From positions 1 through 60,992 of the forward strand of contig VFGU01000008.1 of NCBI GenBank assembly GCA_009392285.1: a stretch of 60,992 nucleotides of DNA. Direction: 5' to 3'. Positions 42,170-51,217 of the stretch are shown here, piece after piece. The stretch is from SAR202 cluster bacterium. Its GTDB lineage: Bacteria; Chloroflexota; Dehalococcoidia; Lucifugimonadales; Lucifugimonadaceae. The position numbers and the translations under genes are program-made. Each line of letters starts with the position of its first letter. Position 1 is the first letter of the stretch. Below the pieces are notes generated by a model, which was given only the letters and a program-made list of their open reading frames with translations, ran no database searches and was not told the origin of the DNA.

Positions 42170-43719
42170 CTAGTAAATATCTCCCCTACTCCAATATCTA
42201 GAACATCAGTTATTATAGAAGGATAAATACCCACAACAACGATTGAAATTGTAAGAATTACCACACTCAATAATTCCAGTCTATTTAAGTCAGTCAATTG
42301 ATCAAAAATCTTTGCTACTGGACTATCTTCTTTTACATCTTTTCCAAAATATGCCCTCTGAATCATCCAAAGGGTGTAGCCAGCTGCAAGTACAACTCCA
42401 AAAACTGCAACAATTGTTGAAATAGCATAAAGAGATCCCATCTTAAATGTCCCTACAAATATCATTAATTCTGCGACAAACCCACTTAAACCTGGAAGAC
42501 CTAAACTGGCAAATCCAGCAATTACGAAGAAGGTAGTAATTAATGGCATTTTATTGACTAATCCACCCAAATGAGGAATATATCTAGTGTGCGTCCTCTC
42601 ATAAGTTAGCCCCACCAGCAAGAAGGCTAGTCCAGTGATGGTTCCGTGGGTAAATAGTTGTAAAGCAGTACCTCCAAGGCCTTCAGTAGAGCCAACCGAT
42701 GCAAAAGCTCCGTATGATGAAAATCCTAATATTACATACCCCATATGACTCACACTACTAAATGCAATTAGCCTTTTTAGATCCGTTTGTTGAATAGTCA
42801 ATATAGCGCCATATATAACACTAAATGCTCCAATAATTGCAAAATAAGACCCCAAATCAGTAAGTATAGAAGGATCGATATAATGAAATAGGTCTACATT
42901 TATTCTTAATAAGCCGTAACCTCCCATTTTTAACAATACTCCTGCAAGCATGATGCTTACAGCTGTAGGAGCATCAGTATGAGCATCTGGAAGCCAACTA
43001 TGAACAGGGAATAATGGAAGTTTTATTGCAAATCCGATAAAGAATATAAAGAATATAAATATTGCTGGAATTGCAAGAGAAAGGTTTGAATTAACAATTC
43101 CAGATAAGCCTAGTTCAGTGATATCAAACATTAAAAAGGTTCCTGTTGAAAAATATAAAGAGATAATACCTATTAATAACAAGGCTCCAGAAGTTAGTGT
43201 AAATATCAAAAATTTCATTGCTGAATAATGAGCTCTTCCTGAGCCCCAAATAGATATTAAAAAGTACATCGGAATTAGTTCAGCCTCCCAGAATACAAAC
43301 AAAAGTAACAAATCTAGAGAAGCAAAAACGCCAGTTACAACCCCTTGCAATACCAGCAACCACATAAAATATTCCTTCTGTCTTAGTTGAATATTCATAG
43401 AGGCTATAACCGAACAAAAGCCTAGAATTCCAGTTAGTAAAACTAAGGGTGCACTTAATCCATCGATTCCAACAATATATCTAGCTGTAAAAGCTTCAAA
43501 AGGTATCCAAGAATCGAAATAATCTATGAATTGAAATCCTCCAACAGTTTTGTCATAACTGAAATAAATTAAAATAGACAAAATTAATTGAATTCCTGTA
43601 ATAAAAAGTGAAGTTTTCTTAATATTTATTTTTAGGAATTTATTTTCAGAGAAAATGCCAATTAAAATACCTGAAATAATTGGAAAAAATATTAAAAATG
43701 ATAATGTTCCTCCAGGCAC
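42166..43719 (-). CDS. nuoM: NADH dehydrogenase-like complex I subunit M
   Basis: A 517-residue antiporter-like proton-pumping subunit. LLFVFWEAELIPMYFLISIWG carries the conserved Glu, GFAIKLPLFPVHSWLPDAHT the Lys channel, and LIAFSSVSHMGYVILG the following helix. It starts at GTG 43719 with the strong ribosome-binding site GGAGGT formed by the last codons of nuoL; the stop and start share bases. Length is typical. Confidence 0.96.
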   Translation of the reverse strand: MPGGTLSFLIFFPIISGILIGIFSENKFLKINIKKTSLFITGIQLILSILIYFSYDKTVGGFQFIDYFDSWIPFEAFTARYIVGIDGLSAPLVLLTGILGFCSVIASMNIQLRQKEYFMWLLVLQGVVTGVFASLDLLLLFVFWEAELIPMYFLISIWGSGRAHYSAMKFLIFTLTSGALLLIGIISLYFSTGTFLMFDITELGLSGIVNSNLSLAIPAIFIFFIFFIGFAIKLPLFPVHSWLPDAHTDAPTAVSIMLAGVLLKMGGYGLLRINVDLFHYIDPSILTDLGSYFAIIGAFSVIYGAILTIQQTDLKRLIAFSSVSHMGYVILGFSSYGAFASVGSTEGLGGTALQLFTHGTITGLAFLLVGLTYERTHTRYIPHLGGLVNKMPLITTFFVIAGFASLGLPGLSGFVAELMIFVGTFKMGSLYAISTIVAVFGVVLAAGYTLWMIQRAYFGKDVKEDSPVAKIFDQLTDLNRLELLSVVILTISIVVVGIYPSIITDVLDIGVGEIFTR

Positions 43720-45638
43720 TAATTACCTCCTAAATATAGCCAAGAAAAATATCCGGCAATAATAATTAATAGTCCTATAAAAAATGTAATACTTTGAATT
43801 TGTAGTTGCCCATTCTGAGTAATTGCAAATTTATTTGATGCCCATTTAAGTGAGTTTGACAAGATATGGCTTGCTTTATCAATAAAATTAGTTTCAATAT
43901 AATCCAATAGTTTTACGAATCTTCTATAAAATAAATTTTCAGTAATGATTTCTTCATATAAATAATCTAAGTAGTATTTATTTTCGAGAATTTTTCTTGC
44001 AAATTTTAAGTCTAATTTCGATCTACTAGTAAAAATTGCAATCAATATTCCAGATAAAGCCAACAACGAAGATACAATTGCTAGAAGGAAATTGAATTTA
44101 ATTTCATGATGATGGAGGTCAGGAAAAACTAATTTATTATGATCAAGAAAAGAAACCATCATATGTTTATCTATTACTCCTAAATCAATAGGAGAACTTA
44201 CAAAAAATCCTATAATTACTGACGGAATGGCTAATATTATCATGGGGTAAATCATGAATTTCGGACTTTCATGTAATGATTTTTCTTCTATCCCTGATTC
44301 GCCACCCTTAAAATCACCAAAGAATGTCATTAACATCATCCTTGTCATATAGAATCCGGTTAAAATAACTCCAAATAGTCCCATTAAGAATAGGATGTTG
44401 GAGTCCTTGCTAACTCCTAGTAAAACCTCATCTTTGCTCCAAAAACCAGAAAAAGGGAAAATTCCTATCAAACTAATTGCGGACAGCATCATAGTCCAGT
44501 ATGTGATTTTCATATGATCTTTTAGGCCACCCATCTTAGTCATATCAAATGTATGAACAGCGTGCCCAACCGATCCTGCACCTAGAAATAATAACGCTTT
44601 AAACCAAGCATGAGTGAATAAATGAAGAATGGCTGCCCCATAAGCGCCAGTTCCCAATGCTAAAAACATATAACCCAATTGGCTAATTGATGAGTACGCC
44701 AATACTCTTTTTATGTCATTACTAACTAAAGCCATGGTAGAAGCAAAAATAAGTGTAAATCCTCCAATGTATGCAACTGTAGAAGATACAATTTCAATCG
44801 CGCTAATTAGAGGAAACATACGGGCAATTAGAAATACCCCAGCGGTAACCATTGTTGCCGAATGCAAAAGGGCTGAAACAGGAGTGGGTCCTTCCATTGC
44901 GTCTGGCAACCAATTATGTAAAGGGAATTGTGCAGATTTTCCTATAGCGCCTATAACCACTAACAAGCCGATCAAGGTAAGAATTTCTGTAGTGAAAATT
45001 CCATTTTGCACTGCTATATAAAATTGAGTTATATCAAGATATTGTGAGCCTTGTTTTGCAATTAACAGTATTCCAATTATTAATCCAAAATCACCAATTC
45101 TTGTCATCAAAAAAGCTTTCTTTGCGGCTTTTATAGCCGATTGCTTATTAAACCAAAATCCAATTAGCAGATATGAGGTTGCGCCTACTAATTCCCAAAA
45201 AATAAACAATTGAATTAAATTTTTTGAAAAAACTAACCCAAGCATTGAAGTTGTAAATAAAGCCATATAAGTAAAATATCTGGAGTAACCTTCATCGTGC
45301 TCCATGTAAGCTAAAGAGTAAATTTGAATTAGAAAACTTATCCCGGTAACAACAGTTATCATTATTAAAGTAAGTGGATCCAGCAATATCCCCATTGTTA
45401 TTTCGAATAAACCAAAAGAAAACCATTGGAATGATCCAGATTGATAATCAAAATTAGAACCAATTCCATTTATCAATATAAATAAACAAATTAAGAAGGA
45501 TAAGCCTATAGTCGATACGTTCAACGGCCCAGATATAGTCCTAGTATTAAATTTAGTAAAAGTTATTAAAATTCCATTTATTAAAAATGAAGACAGAGGA
45601 AGTAAAAAAATAATCCATACTAATTCATTATTCGTCAT
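43719..45638 (-). CDS. nuoL: NADH dehydrogenase-like complex I subunit L
   Basis: A 639-residue proton-pumping subunit with the long lateral helix at its C-terminus. LFIFWELVGATSYLLIGFWFN, SAQFPLHNWLPDAMEGPTPV and VLAYSSISQLGYMFLALG are family blocks. HTFDMTKMGGLKDHMK and the adjoining LIGIFPFSGFWSKDEVL are typical NuoL features. The ATG shares a base with the stop of the small DUF2007-like gene. Confidence 0.96.
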   Translation of the reverse strand: MTNNELVWIIFLLPLSSFLINGILITFTKFNTRTISGPLNVSTIGLSFLICLFILINGIGSNFDYQSGSFQWFSFGLFEITMGILLDPLTLIMITVVTGISFLIQIYSLAYMEHDEGYSRYFTYMALFTTSMLGLVFSKNLIQLFIFWELVGATSYLLIGFWFNKQSAIKAAKKAFLMTRIGDFGLIIGILLIAKQGSQYLDITQFYIAVQNGIFTTEILTLIGLLVVIGAIGKSAQFPLHNWLPDAMEGPTPVSALLHSATMVTAGVFLIARMFPLISAIEIVSSTVAYIGGFTLIFASTMALVSNDIKRVLAYSSISQLGYMFLALGTGAYGAAILHLFTHAWFKALLFLGAGSVGHAVHTFDMTKMGGLKDHMKITYWTMMLSAISLIGIFPFSGFWSKDEVLLGVSKDSNILFLMGLFGVILTGFYMTRMMLMTFFGDFKGGESGIEEKSLHESPKFMIYPMIILAIPSVIIGFFVSSPIDLGVIDKHMMVSFLDHNKLVFPDLHHHEIKFNFLLAIVSSLLALSGILIAIFTSRSKLDLKFARKILENKYYLDYLYEEIITENLFYRRFVKLLDYIETNFIDKASHILSNSLKWASNKFAITQNGQLQIQSITFFIGLLIIIAGYFSWLYLGGN

Positions 45639-45832
45639 TACAATTTCCTTAAAATTTCATCAGCTACGTGCTCTCGACCCTTAGGAACTAGAAGTCTAAA
45701 TTTAGAAGTTTCACTCCAATCTAAAATATCACCTTCAGGTAAAATTTTTGCAGGAAGGCCCTCACCTTCTAGTAAATTTTTCCACATCTCGGCAGTCAAT
45801 AAATTATCTAATTGCTTATAATCAACCCACAT
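45638..45832 (-). CDS. Small DUF2007-like protein inside the nuo operon
   Basis: A 64-residue soluble protein. The pattern LLTAEMWKNLLEGEGLPAKI followed by a short beta region and LLVPKGREHVADEILRKL resembles DUF2007 (putative signal-transducing protein), a small alpha/beta fold related to PII-like proteins. The call is from pattern memory. Its start overlaps the nuoK stop and its stop overlaps the nuoL start (TAATG at both ends), so it is translated in step with complex I subunits. It is not a standard complex I gene. Confidence 0.82.
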   Translation of the reverse strand: MWVDYKQLDNLLTAEMWKNLLEGEGLPAKILPEGDILDWSETSKFRLLVPKGREHVADEILRKL

Positions 45833-46170
45833 TAAACTTCCTTTATATCAATTGAGTTAGTAATCTCAATGCTGCTTTTTTCTCTATATATTGCTATCAC
45901 CAAAGATAATGCTAATGCTGCTTCAGCTGCGCCTATTGCGATTATAAATATAGCCATAACTTGCCCAGATAAGACCCTTGATGCAGACTCCACCCCTAAA
46001 AGTCCACCAGGAGCAAATCTTGAAAAGGCTACAAAAGAAAGAGCGGCAGCATTAAACATCAACTCTAAACTCATTATTACCAGAACTGTACTTTTTTTAG
46101 TCAATGTTCCTAGCAATCCAATAACAAAAATTATTGCAGATATAACTAATAAATTACTTAGAGTCATCAT
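45832..46170 (-). CDS. nuoK: NADH dehydrogenase-like complex I subunit K
   Basis: A 112-residue three-helix membrane subunit. TVLVIMSLELMFNAAALSF has the conserved Glu of helix 2 and IIAIGAAEAALALSLVIAIY the Glu of helix 3, both needed for proton transfer. It overlaps the end of nuoJ by 17 bases. Length is slightly longer than the usual 100. Confidence 0.95.
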   Translation of the reverse strand: MMTLSNLLVISAIIFVIGLLGTLTKKSTVLVIMSLELMFNAAALSFVAFSRFAPGGLLGVESASRVLSGQVMAIFIIAIGAAEAALALSLVIAIYREKSSIEITNSIDIKEV

Positions 46171-46705
46171 TCATCCTTATCCTAAGTAATGCCAACGCGC
46201 CAATTAATGAGGCCAATAAAATTAACCCGGATAACTGAAAAGCTATCATAAAATCAGTAGTAATTAATTTTCCTAACCAATTTGTACTTTCAATTAAAAT
46301 GGCAGGTTCAGAGCCACAATTTGAAAGAAGGCAATTAGAGCCATCTAAAATATTCCTGCTAAATTCATTCCATTCGAAATTAAGAATGAAAAAAGAAATT
46401 GATACAAGAAAAATTAAACCAATTGCCGATGAATAATATAATAATCTATTATTGTCAGTACTCTTTTCTATATCTTTTACTAACATTACAGATAGCGCTA
46501 TTAAGACTGAGACAGCACCAACGTAAACTAGGATTTGAATTACTCCTATAAATTCAGCGCTTAGCATAAAGTACATTGCTGCAAAACATAGCATTGAAAA
46601 TGCTAGAAAAACTGCAGATCTATATACATTTTTTGAAAATAAAATTAATAAAGAGTTTGAAATAAGTAAAATTGAAACTAAATAAAAAATTGCATCAATA
46701 AACAT
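46154..46705 (-). CDS. nuoJ: NADH dehydrogenase-like complex I subunit J
   Basis: A 183-residue membrane subunit with five helices. LLFSKNVYRSAVFLAFSM and the conserved third-helix block EFIGVIQILVYVGAVSVLIA are clear. It follows nuoI by five bases, the GAGAG at the nuoI end serving as ribosome-binding site. Confidence 0.94.
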   Translation of the reverse strand: MFIDAIFYLVSILLISNSLLILFSKNVYRSAVFLAFSMLCFAAMYFMLSAEFIGVIQILVYVGAVSVLIALSVMLVKDIEKSTDNNRLLYYSSAIGLIFLVSISFFILNFEWNEFSRNILDGSNCLLSNCGSEPAILIESTNWLGKLITTDFMIAFQLSGLILLASLIGALALLRIRMNDDSK

Positions 46706-46710
46706 ATTTT

Positions 46711-47382
46711 TTATCTCTCATTCACCCATTTTTCTGTTAATTCTTCATCCGATGGTTGTTCATGTCTACCAACGTCGTGCCAGTCTTTAATTTCTGCACC
46801 TTTTTCTTTTGGCTTATAATTTTTATCTTCCATCTGAGGCCTAAACCAGGTGCTTGGAGTCTTTATAGCCGTTCTAAGTTCATCAACGGGTATTACTAAG
46901 CCTTTTCTCTTTTCATTTGCCCTCTCAAAACCACTGCCCATATGCAGAGCATCAAAAGGACATGCTTCCACACAAAGACCGCAAAACATACATCTACCTA
47001 TATCAATATCAAAGACATCTATATCATAAGAAGACCCTTCCTTCTCATCTCTAGAACCAGGAGTGGTTTCAATTTTTATGATTCCCAATGGACAATATTT
47101 TGCACAACTCGCACAACCAGTACATCTATCTTCGAACCAATTAAAATCTTGACCTCTGAATCTTGGAGCCTGTGATGGATACTCAGGTACCTCATGCAAT
47201 CCAGCTAAAGACTTAATAAATTCATTAGGCTGAGTTCTAAGAAATTCTAATGGTGATTTCTTATGAAATTTTAGAGCTCCAATTAATCCCACCTTTTTAT
47301 TGGGATACTGGACAGTAAATACAGGCCCTAATAGATTTTTTAGTGTAGTAAATAATCCTTTTAATAAACCTATTCCAAACAT
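46711..47382 (-). CDS. nuoI: NADH dehydrogenase-like complex I subunit I
   Basis: A 223-residue iron-sulfur subunit with two [4Fe-4S] motifs: RCTGCASCAKYCPLGI and RCMFCGLCVEACPFDAL. These carry clusters N6a and N6b toward NuoB. The N-terminal region GLLKGLFTTLKNLLG is the usual amphipathic membrane anchor. A C-terminal tail of about 50 charged residues (KPKEKGAEIKDWHDVGRHEQ) is longer than in E. coli. It starts one base after nuoH. Confidence 0.95.
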   Translation of the reverse strand: MFGIGLLKGLFTTLKNLLGPVFTVQYPNKKVGLIGALKFHKKSPLEFLRTQPNEFIKSLAGLHEVPEYPSQAPRFRGQDFNWFEDRCTGCASCAKYCPLGIIKIETTPGSRDEKEGSSYDIDVFDIDIGRCMFCGLCVEACPFDALHMGSGFERANEKRKGLVIPVDELRTAIKTPSTWFRPQMEDKNYKPKEKGAEIKDWHDVGRHEQPSDEELTEKWVNER

Positions 47383-47383
47383 A

Positions 47384-48601
47384 TCAATCCAATCCGTATA
47401 TTACTGAACGTTTTTTAATTTTATTACCAGTTAAATTAGGACTCAATATTTTTCCAAAAATATAAACTGAAGCTAAAAATACTATCCAATTTATTGCTGT
47501 CATTAATAACAGTTGCATACCCGTAGGGTCAGGCCAAATAGCAATCATTAAAGCCAAGACCAAAACATTAATCAAACTTAACTCAAATAAGCCTTTCCAG
47601 GCTAGTGACATAATTTGATCAATTCTTAATCTAGGAAAAGTTGCTCTAAACCAAATAAATATAGCTATAACACCAATCCATTTGGCTAAAAACCAAATTT
47701 CAGAAGGAATAAAACTTGGGCCTCTCCAGCCTGAGAAATAGAAAGTAACTATAATTGCAGAAGAGGCAATAGTTGCCATAAATTCTCCTAAATAGAATAA
47801 ACCAAATTTCATGCTACTATAATCAGTCATATACCCTGCTACCAACTCTGATTCTGCCTCTGTAATATCAAAAGGGCTCCTATTAAGTTCAGCTGTAGAC
47901 GCTATAAGAAATGTAATAAAGCCTAAAGGTTGGAAAATAGCATTGGGAATAACCTGACTATCTACGACTCCACTTAAAGACAATGATCCAGCTACAATTA
48001 CAACTCCAGCAGCTGAAATGCCCATTGGAATTTCATAACTTAAAAGCATCGCAACAGCCCTAATTCCACCTATAATTGCAAACCTGTTTCCTGAAGCCCA
48101 ACCAGCCATCAAAACAGAGAGGCTATTTATAGAGGTTATAGCTAAAACAAATACTACTCCAACGCTTATATTGGTTAAAAATGTTTTCGCTCCATAAGGA
48201 ATAATTGGAAAAATCATAAATACTGGAACTACCATCAATATTGGAGCCAAAACATATATAAGTTTGTCTGATAACGTAGGTTCAATATCTTCTTTAAACA
48301 TTACTTTTATAGCATCAGCAACAGGCGTAAATAATCCTAGAGGACCCCATCTATTTGGACCTAATCTAGCCTGAAATTTTCCTATTAACCTTCTTTCTCC
48401 CCAAATTAATGCTAGAACACCAACTAGTGCAGCGTTTACAAATACAAATATCCAAAAGAAAGCAGTCAAAGAAAATGAAATCCAACTTAGGCTTTCTGGG
48501 ATAAATGCTATATTAATTATCCTAACAGAGGAGCAACTAGCCTCGAGCGATAGATGGCAATATAAAAACTCAAATATGAAACTTTCTCTTACAGGCCCCA
48601 T
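47384..48601 (-). CDS. nuoH: NADH dehydrogenase-like complex I subunit H
   Basis: A 405-residue membrane subunit forming the quinone cavity. IWGERRLIGKFQARLGPNRW after helix 1 and STAELNRSPFDITEAESELV are family blocks with the charged residues of the E channel. An N-terminal extension of about 45 residues precedes the first helix; a later internal start is possible. The ATG shares a base with the nuoD stop (TAATG). NuoE, F and G, which usually lie between D and H, are absent. Confidence 0.95.
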   Translation of the reverse strand: MGPVRESFIFEFLYCHLSLEASCSSVRIINIAFIPESLSWISFSLTAFFWIFVFVNAALVGVLALIWGERRLIGKFQARLGPNRWGPLGLFTPVADAIKVMFKEDIEPTLSDKLIYVLAPILMVVPVFMIFPIIPYGAKTFLTNISVGVVFVLAITSINSLSVLMAGWASGNRFAIIGGIRAVAMLLSYEIPMGISAAGVVIVAGSLSLSGVVDSQVIPNAIFQPLGFITFLIASTAELNRSPFDITEAESELVAGYMTDYSSMKFGLFYLGEFMATIASSAIIVTFYFSGWRGPSFIPSEIWFLAKWIGVIAIFIWFRATFPRLRIDQIMSLAWKGLFELSLINVLVLALMIAIWPDPTGMQLLLMTAINWIVFLASVYIFGKILSPNLTGNKIKKRSVIYGLD

Positions 48602-49701
48602 TATCTATCAACCTCCCCCATATTCACGTCAATAGATCCAAATGTCACAAACAAGTCCGCTATCTTATAACCTATGACCATATCTCTTAATAAGGTAAGG
48701 TTAATTAGAGACGGGGCTCTAACATGACATCTAAATGGAGAAATTCCGCCATCACTGACTAAATAAAATCCCAATTCGCCTTTAGGTGCTTCTATTGGTA
48801 CATAAGATTCGCCTTTAGGAGGTCTTACTAAAAAAGGTACTTCTTCGGGTTGAACTGGACCCGGCTCTATCAAATCTAAACATTGCTCTACAATTTTCAA
48901 ACTTTCACGAATTTCATGAAGTCTTACTAGATATCTGTCGTTATTGTCTCCTACAGTACCCAGAGGCCTTCTAAAAGAAATTTTTTCATAATAATCGTAA
49001 GGATTTCTGTGCCTTAAATCCCAATCAACTCCAGAAGCCCTCAACATAGGTCCAGTAATAGAAGCGTTTATCGCATCATTTTTATCTAAAATTGCTACAT
49101 TTTGGGTTCTAGCCAATATTATTTCATTATCAGTTAGAAGATTTTCTATATCATCTAATCTATTTGGCATTTCATCTAGAAATCTGTTCAAAGAAGGCCA
49201 AAATTCATCTGGAGCGTCCATAAATACACCTCCAGGTCTAAGATAACTATTTGTTATCCTAGCTCCACACATCATTTCAAATAATTCCAATATTTTTTCT
49301 CTTTCTCTAAGCAAATAAAGGAGAGGTGTGTGCCATGCACCCAGATCATTAATTAAGAAACCAATAGCTACTGAATGTGCTGCGATTCTTTGCAATTCTG
49401 AGGCGATCATTCTTAACCATACACCTCTTTCCGAAGGAGTTATCCCAGAAAGCTTTTCAACTGACAATATATATGCCTGATTATTTGTCATAGATGCTGT
49501 ATAGTCCATTCGGTCAGTTAGTGTTACAACCTGAGTATAAGTTCTTTCTTCGGCTAACTTTTCTGATCCTCGATGAAGATAGCCAATAATAGGCTCGGCA
49601 TCAATAATTGTTTCGCCATCAAAAGTAACTCTCATTCTAAACACTCCATGAGTGCTAGGATGGATAGGACCAATGTTCATTGTTACTAATTCAGTGCTCA
49701 T
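48601..49701 (-). CDS. nuoD: NADH dehydrogenase-like complex I subunit D (49 kDa)
   Basis: A 366-residue soluble subunit that forms the quinone site with NuoB. NIGPIHPSTHGVFRMRVTFD is the N-terminal block, EKLAEERTYTQVVTLTDRMD carries the quinone-site region, and the C-terminus DLFVTFGSIDVNMGEVDR is typical. It is separate from NuoC, unlike the NuoCD fusion of enterobacteria. One base separates it from nuoC. Confidence 0.96.
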   Translation of the reverse strand: MSTELVTMNIGPIHPSTHGVFRMRVTFDGETIIDAEPIIGYLHRGSEKLAEERTYTQVVTLTDRMDYTASMTNNQAYILSVEKLSGITPSERGVWLRMIASELQRIAAHSVAIGFLINDLGAWHTPLLYLLREREKILELFEMMCGARITNSYLRPGGVFMDAPDEFWPSLNRFLDEMPNRLDDIENLLTDNEIILARTQNVAILDKNDAINASITGPMLRASGVDWDLRHRNPYDYYEKISFRRPLGTVGDNNDRYLVRLHEIRESLKIVEQCLDLIEPGPVQPEEVPFLVRPPKGESYVPIEAPKGELGFYLVSDGGISPFRCHVRAPSLINLTLLRDMVIGYKIADLFVTFGSIDVNMGEVDR

Positions 49702-49702
49702 C

Positions 49703-50143
49703 TCAACTCACAAAATCTTTCCTAAGAGGGTGACCTTCAAAATTCTCCCATAACAGCAATCTTTTCATGTTCGGGTGACCTTCAAACATTATGCCCATCA
49801 AATCGTATATTTCCCTCTCTTGTAATTCAGCCCCTCTCCATACTGAAACAACACTTTTTACGTTTGGATCAATTCTATCTGCACCACATTTAATTTTAAT
49901 AACCATAGACTCATTTTTTTGCAACGAAGTTAGATGGTACACAACTTCAAAATGACTTATCCTATCTACAGAAGTTACAGAACTAAGTAAATCATAATTT
50001 TGATCTATTTTTAGATAATTAAAAACATCTAATGAGTCTTTATTTATAACCTGCACATAATCATCACCAATAAATTCAATTTGGTTCTTAAATTTAGAAC
50101 TTAAAATGTTTTCAATATCAGATCCAGTTAAAACCCTAGTCAT
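49703..50143 (-). CDS. nuoC: NADH dehydrogenase-like complex I subunit C (30 kDa)
   Basis: A 146-residue soluble subunit. [20 protein letters not shown] is the 30-kDa signature and [16 protein letters not shown] ends the domain. It begins within the end of nuoB behind CAGGAAA. Length is in the range for stand-alone NuoC. Confidence 0.95.
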   Translation of the reverse strand: MTRVLTGSDIENILSSKFKNQIEFIGDDYVQVINKDSLDVFNYLKIDQNYDLLSSVTSVDRISHFEVVYHLTSLQKNESMVIKIKCGADRIDPNVKSVVSVWRGAELQEREIYDLMGIMFEGHPNMKRLLLWENFEGHPLRKDFVS

Positions 50144-50762
50144 TATTTCCTGCTGACTTCCCTTTCAATGAGTATCTTTTAATTTTTTCATGTAACTGCA
50201 TTAGCCCGTACAGAAGTGCATCTGGCCTAGGAGGGCAACCGGGAACATATACATCTACAGGCACGATTTTGTTAACACCAGGTACCACAGAATAGGAATC
50301 ATAATAAGGGCCCCCACTTGTAGCACAAACACCCATGCTAATCACCCATTTAGGATCTGACATTTGATCATACATTGTCCTTATGGCAGGAGCCATCTTC
50401 CAAGTCACAGTACCAGCCACAATCATTAAATCTGCCTGCCTAGGAGATGCAGAGAATCTTTCAGCTCCAAATCTAGCCAAATCAAATCTTGAAGCTGCTG
50501 AAGCTATCATTTCAAATGCACAGCAAGCCAAACCAAACTGCGCAGGGAAAATAGAAGATTTTCTAGCCCAATTTAATAAGAAATCTACAGAAGTTACAAA
50601 AGCTGATTTTTTTAAATCTTTATTTCCTGTCAGATCATCTACAGGCAATTCTTTAATATTATTGGCCTTCATCTCGTTGATAACATCCCCTTCTTCAAAA
50701 TCAAGATCAGATGTTTGAGTATAAAGAGGGAGGTCAAAATTGTTGTCTTTATCTAATTCCAT
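50136..50762 (-). CDS. nuoB: NADH dehydrogenase-like complex I subunit B
   Basis: A 208-residue subunit that carries cluster N2. [19 protein letters not shown] provides two Cys, [14 protein letters not shown] the third and [17 protein letters not shown] the fourth. About 50 residues precede the conserved domain ([18 protein letters not shown]), an acidic extension that is unusual. It overlaps nuoA by ten bases. Confidence 0.96.
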   Translation of the reverse strand: MELDKDNNFDLPLYTQTSDLDFEEGDVINEMKANNIKELPVDDLTGNKDLKKSAFVTSVDFLLNWARKSSIFPAQFGLACCAFEMIASAASRFDLARFGAERFSASPRQADLMIVAGTVTWKMAPAIRTMYDQMSDPKWVISMGVCATSGGPYYDSYSVVPGVNKIVPVDVYVPGCPPRPDALLYGLMQLHEKIKRYSLKGKSAGNND

Positions 50763-51148
50763 TCTAAATCACCCTTCTTCCATGCATAAACATAACCTAA
50801 AGTTACTATAAAAAGGAATACAAACATGGACATAAAAAACATAACACCAAACTCTTTGCTCCATATTCCGTATTTAACGGCCCAAGGAAAAAGAAAAATG
50901 GTTTCAACGTCAAAAATCACAAATAGTAATGCATAAAAGTAATATTTTATATTAAAACCTTGCCATCTTTCTGTTTCAGGCTTCATTCCGCATTCATACA
51001 TACTTTCTTTAAGTTTAGACGGATTGCTTGGTCTAACTTTTATATATTGAGCAAGTTTAGAAAGAACAATCATTCCTATTGGCACTGATATAGAAACAAC
51101 TAGATAAAAACCAATTATTGCATAATGATCAAAATAGTCTTTCAGCAA
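50753..51148 (-). CDS. nuoA: NADH dehydrogenase-like complex I subunit A
   Basis: A 131-residue membrane subunit with three helices. [19 protein letters not shown] has the conserved loop Cys, and [16 protein letters not shown] the conserved second-helix block. It starts at TTG 51148 behind TAGGAG with seven-base spacing. It is the first gene of the array of respiratory genes; a palindrome with a perfect -10 box precedes it. Confidence 0.95.
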   Translation of the reverse strand: MLKDYFDHYAIIGFYLVVSISVPIGMIVLSKLAQYIKVRPSNPSKLKESMYECGMKPETERWQGFNIKYYFYALLFVIFDVETIFLFPWAVKYGIWSKEFGVMFFMSMFVFLFIVTLGYVYAWKKGDLEWN

Positions 51149-51185
51149 TCGATTCTCCTATTTAAAAATTTTTAGACATTTAGCA

Positions 51186-51217
51186 TTTTAATTATATCCC
51201 ATTCAATATAATTAAAA
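51186..51217. promoter_or_regulatory. 12-bp AT palindrome with TATAAT before nuoA
   Basis: TTTTAATTATAT (51186-51197) pairs perfectly with ATATAATTAAAA (51206-51217) around an eight-base centre. On the minus strand TATAAT (51196 to 51191) is a perfect -10 box some 40 bases before the nuoA start, though no good -35 is seen at normal distance. One arm contains the stop codon of the alcohol dehydrogenase gene. It may be an operator-promoter for the respiratory array, or an AU-only terminator hairpin without a U-tract. Confidence 0.42.

Noticed and set aside
45638-45832. The small gene in the nuo operon as a truncated nuo subunit
   Set aside because: It has no membrane helix or cofactor motif and resembles DUF2007; nuoK and nuoL are both complete.
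48460-48601. Separate small gene at the N-terminus of nuoH
   Set aside because: The 45-residue extension is in frame with nuoH and begins on the nuoD stop; an extended or later start is simpler.
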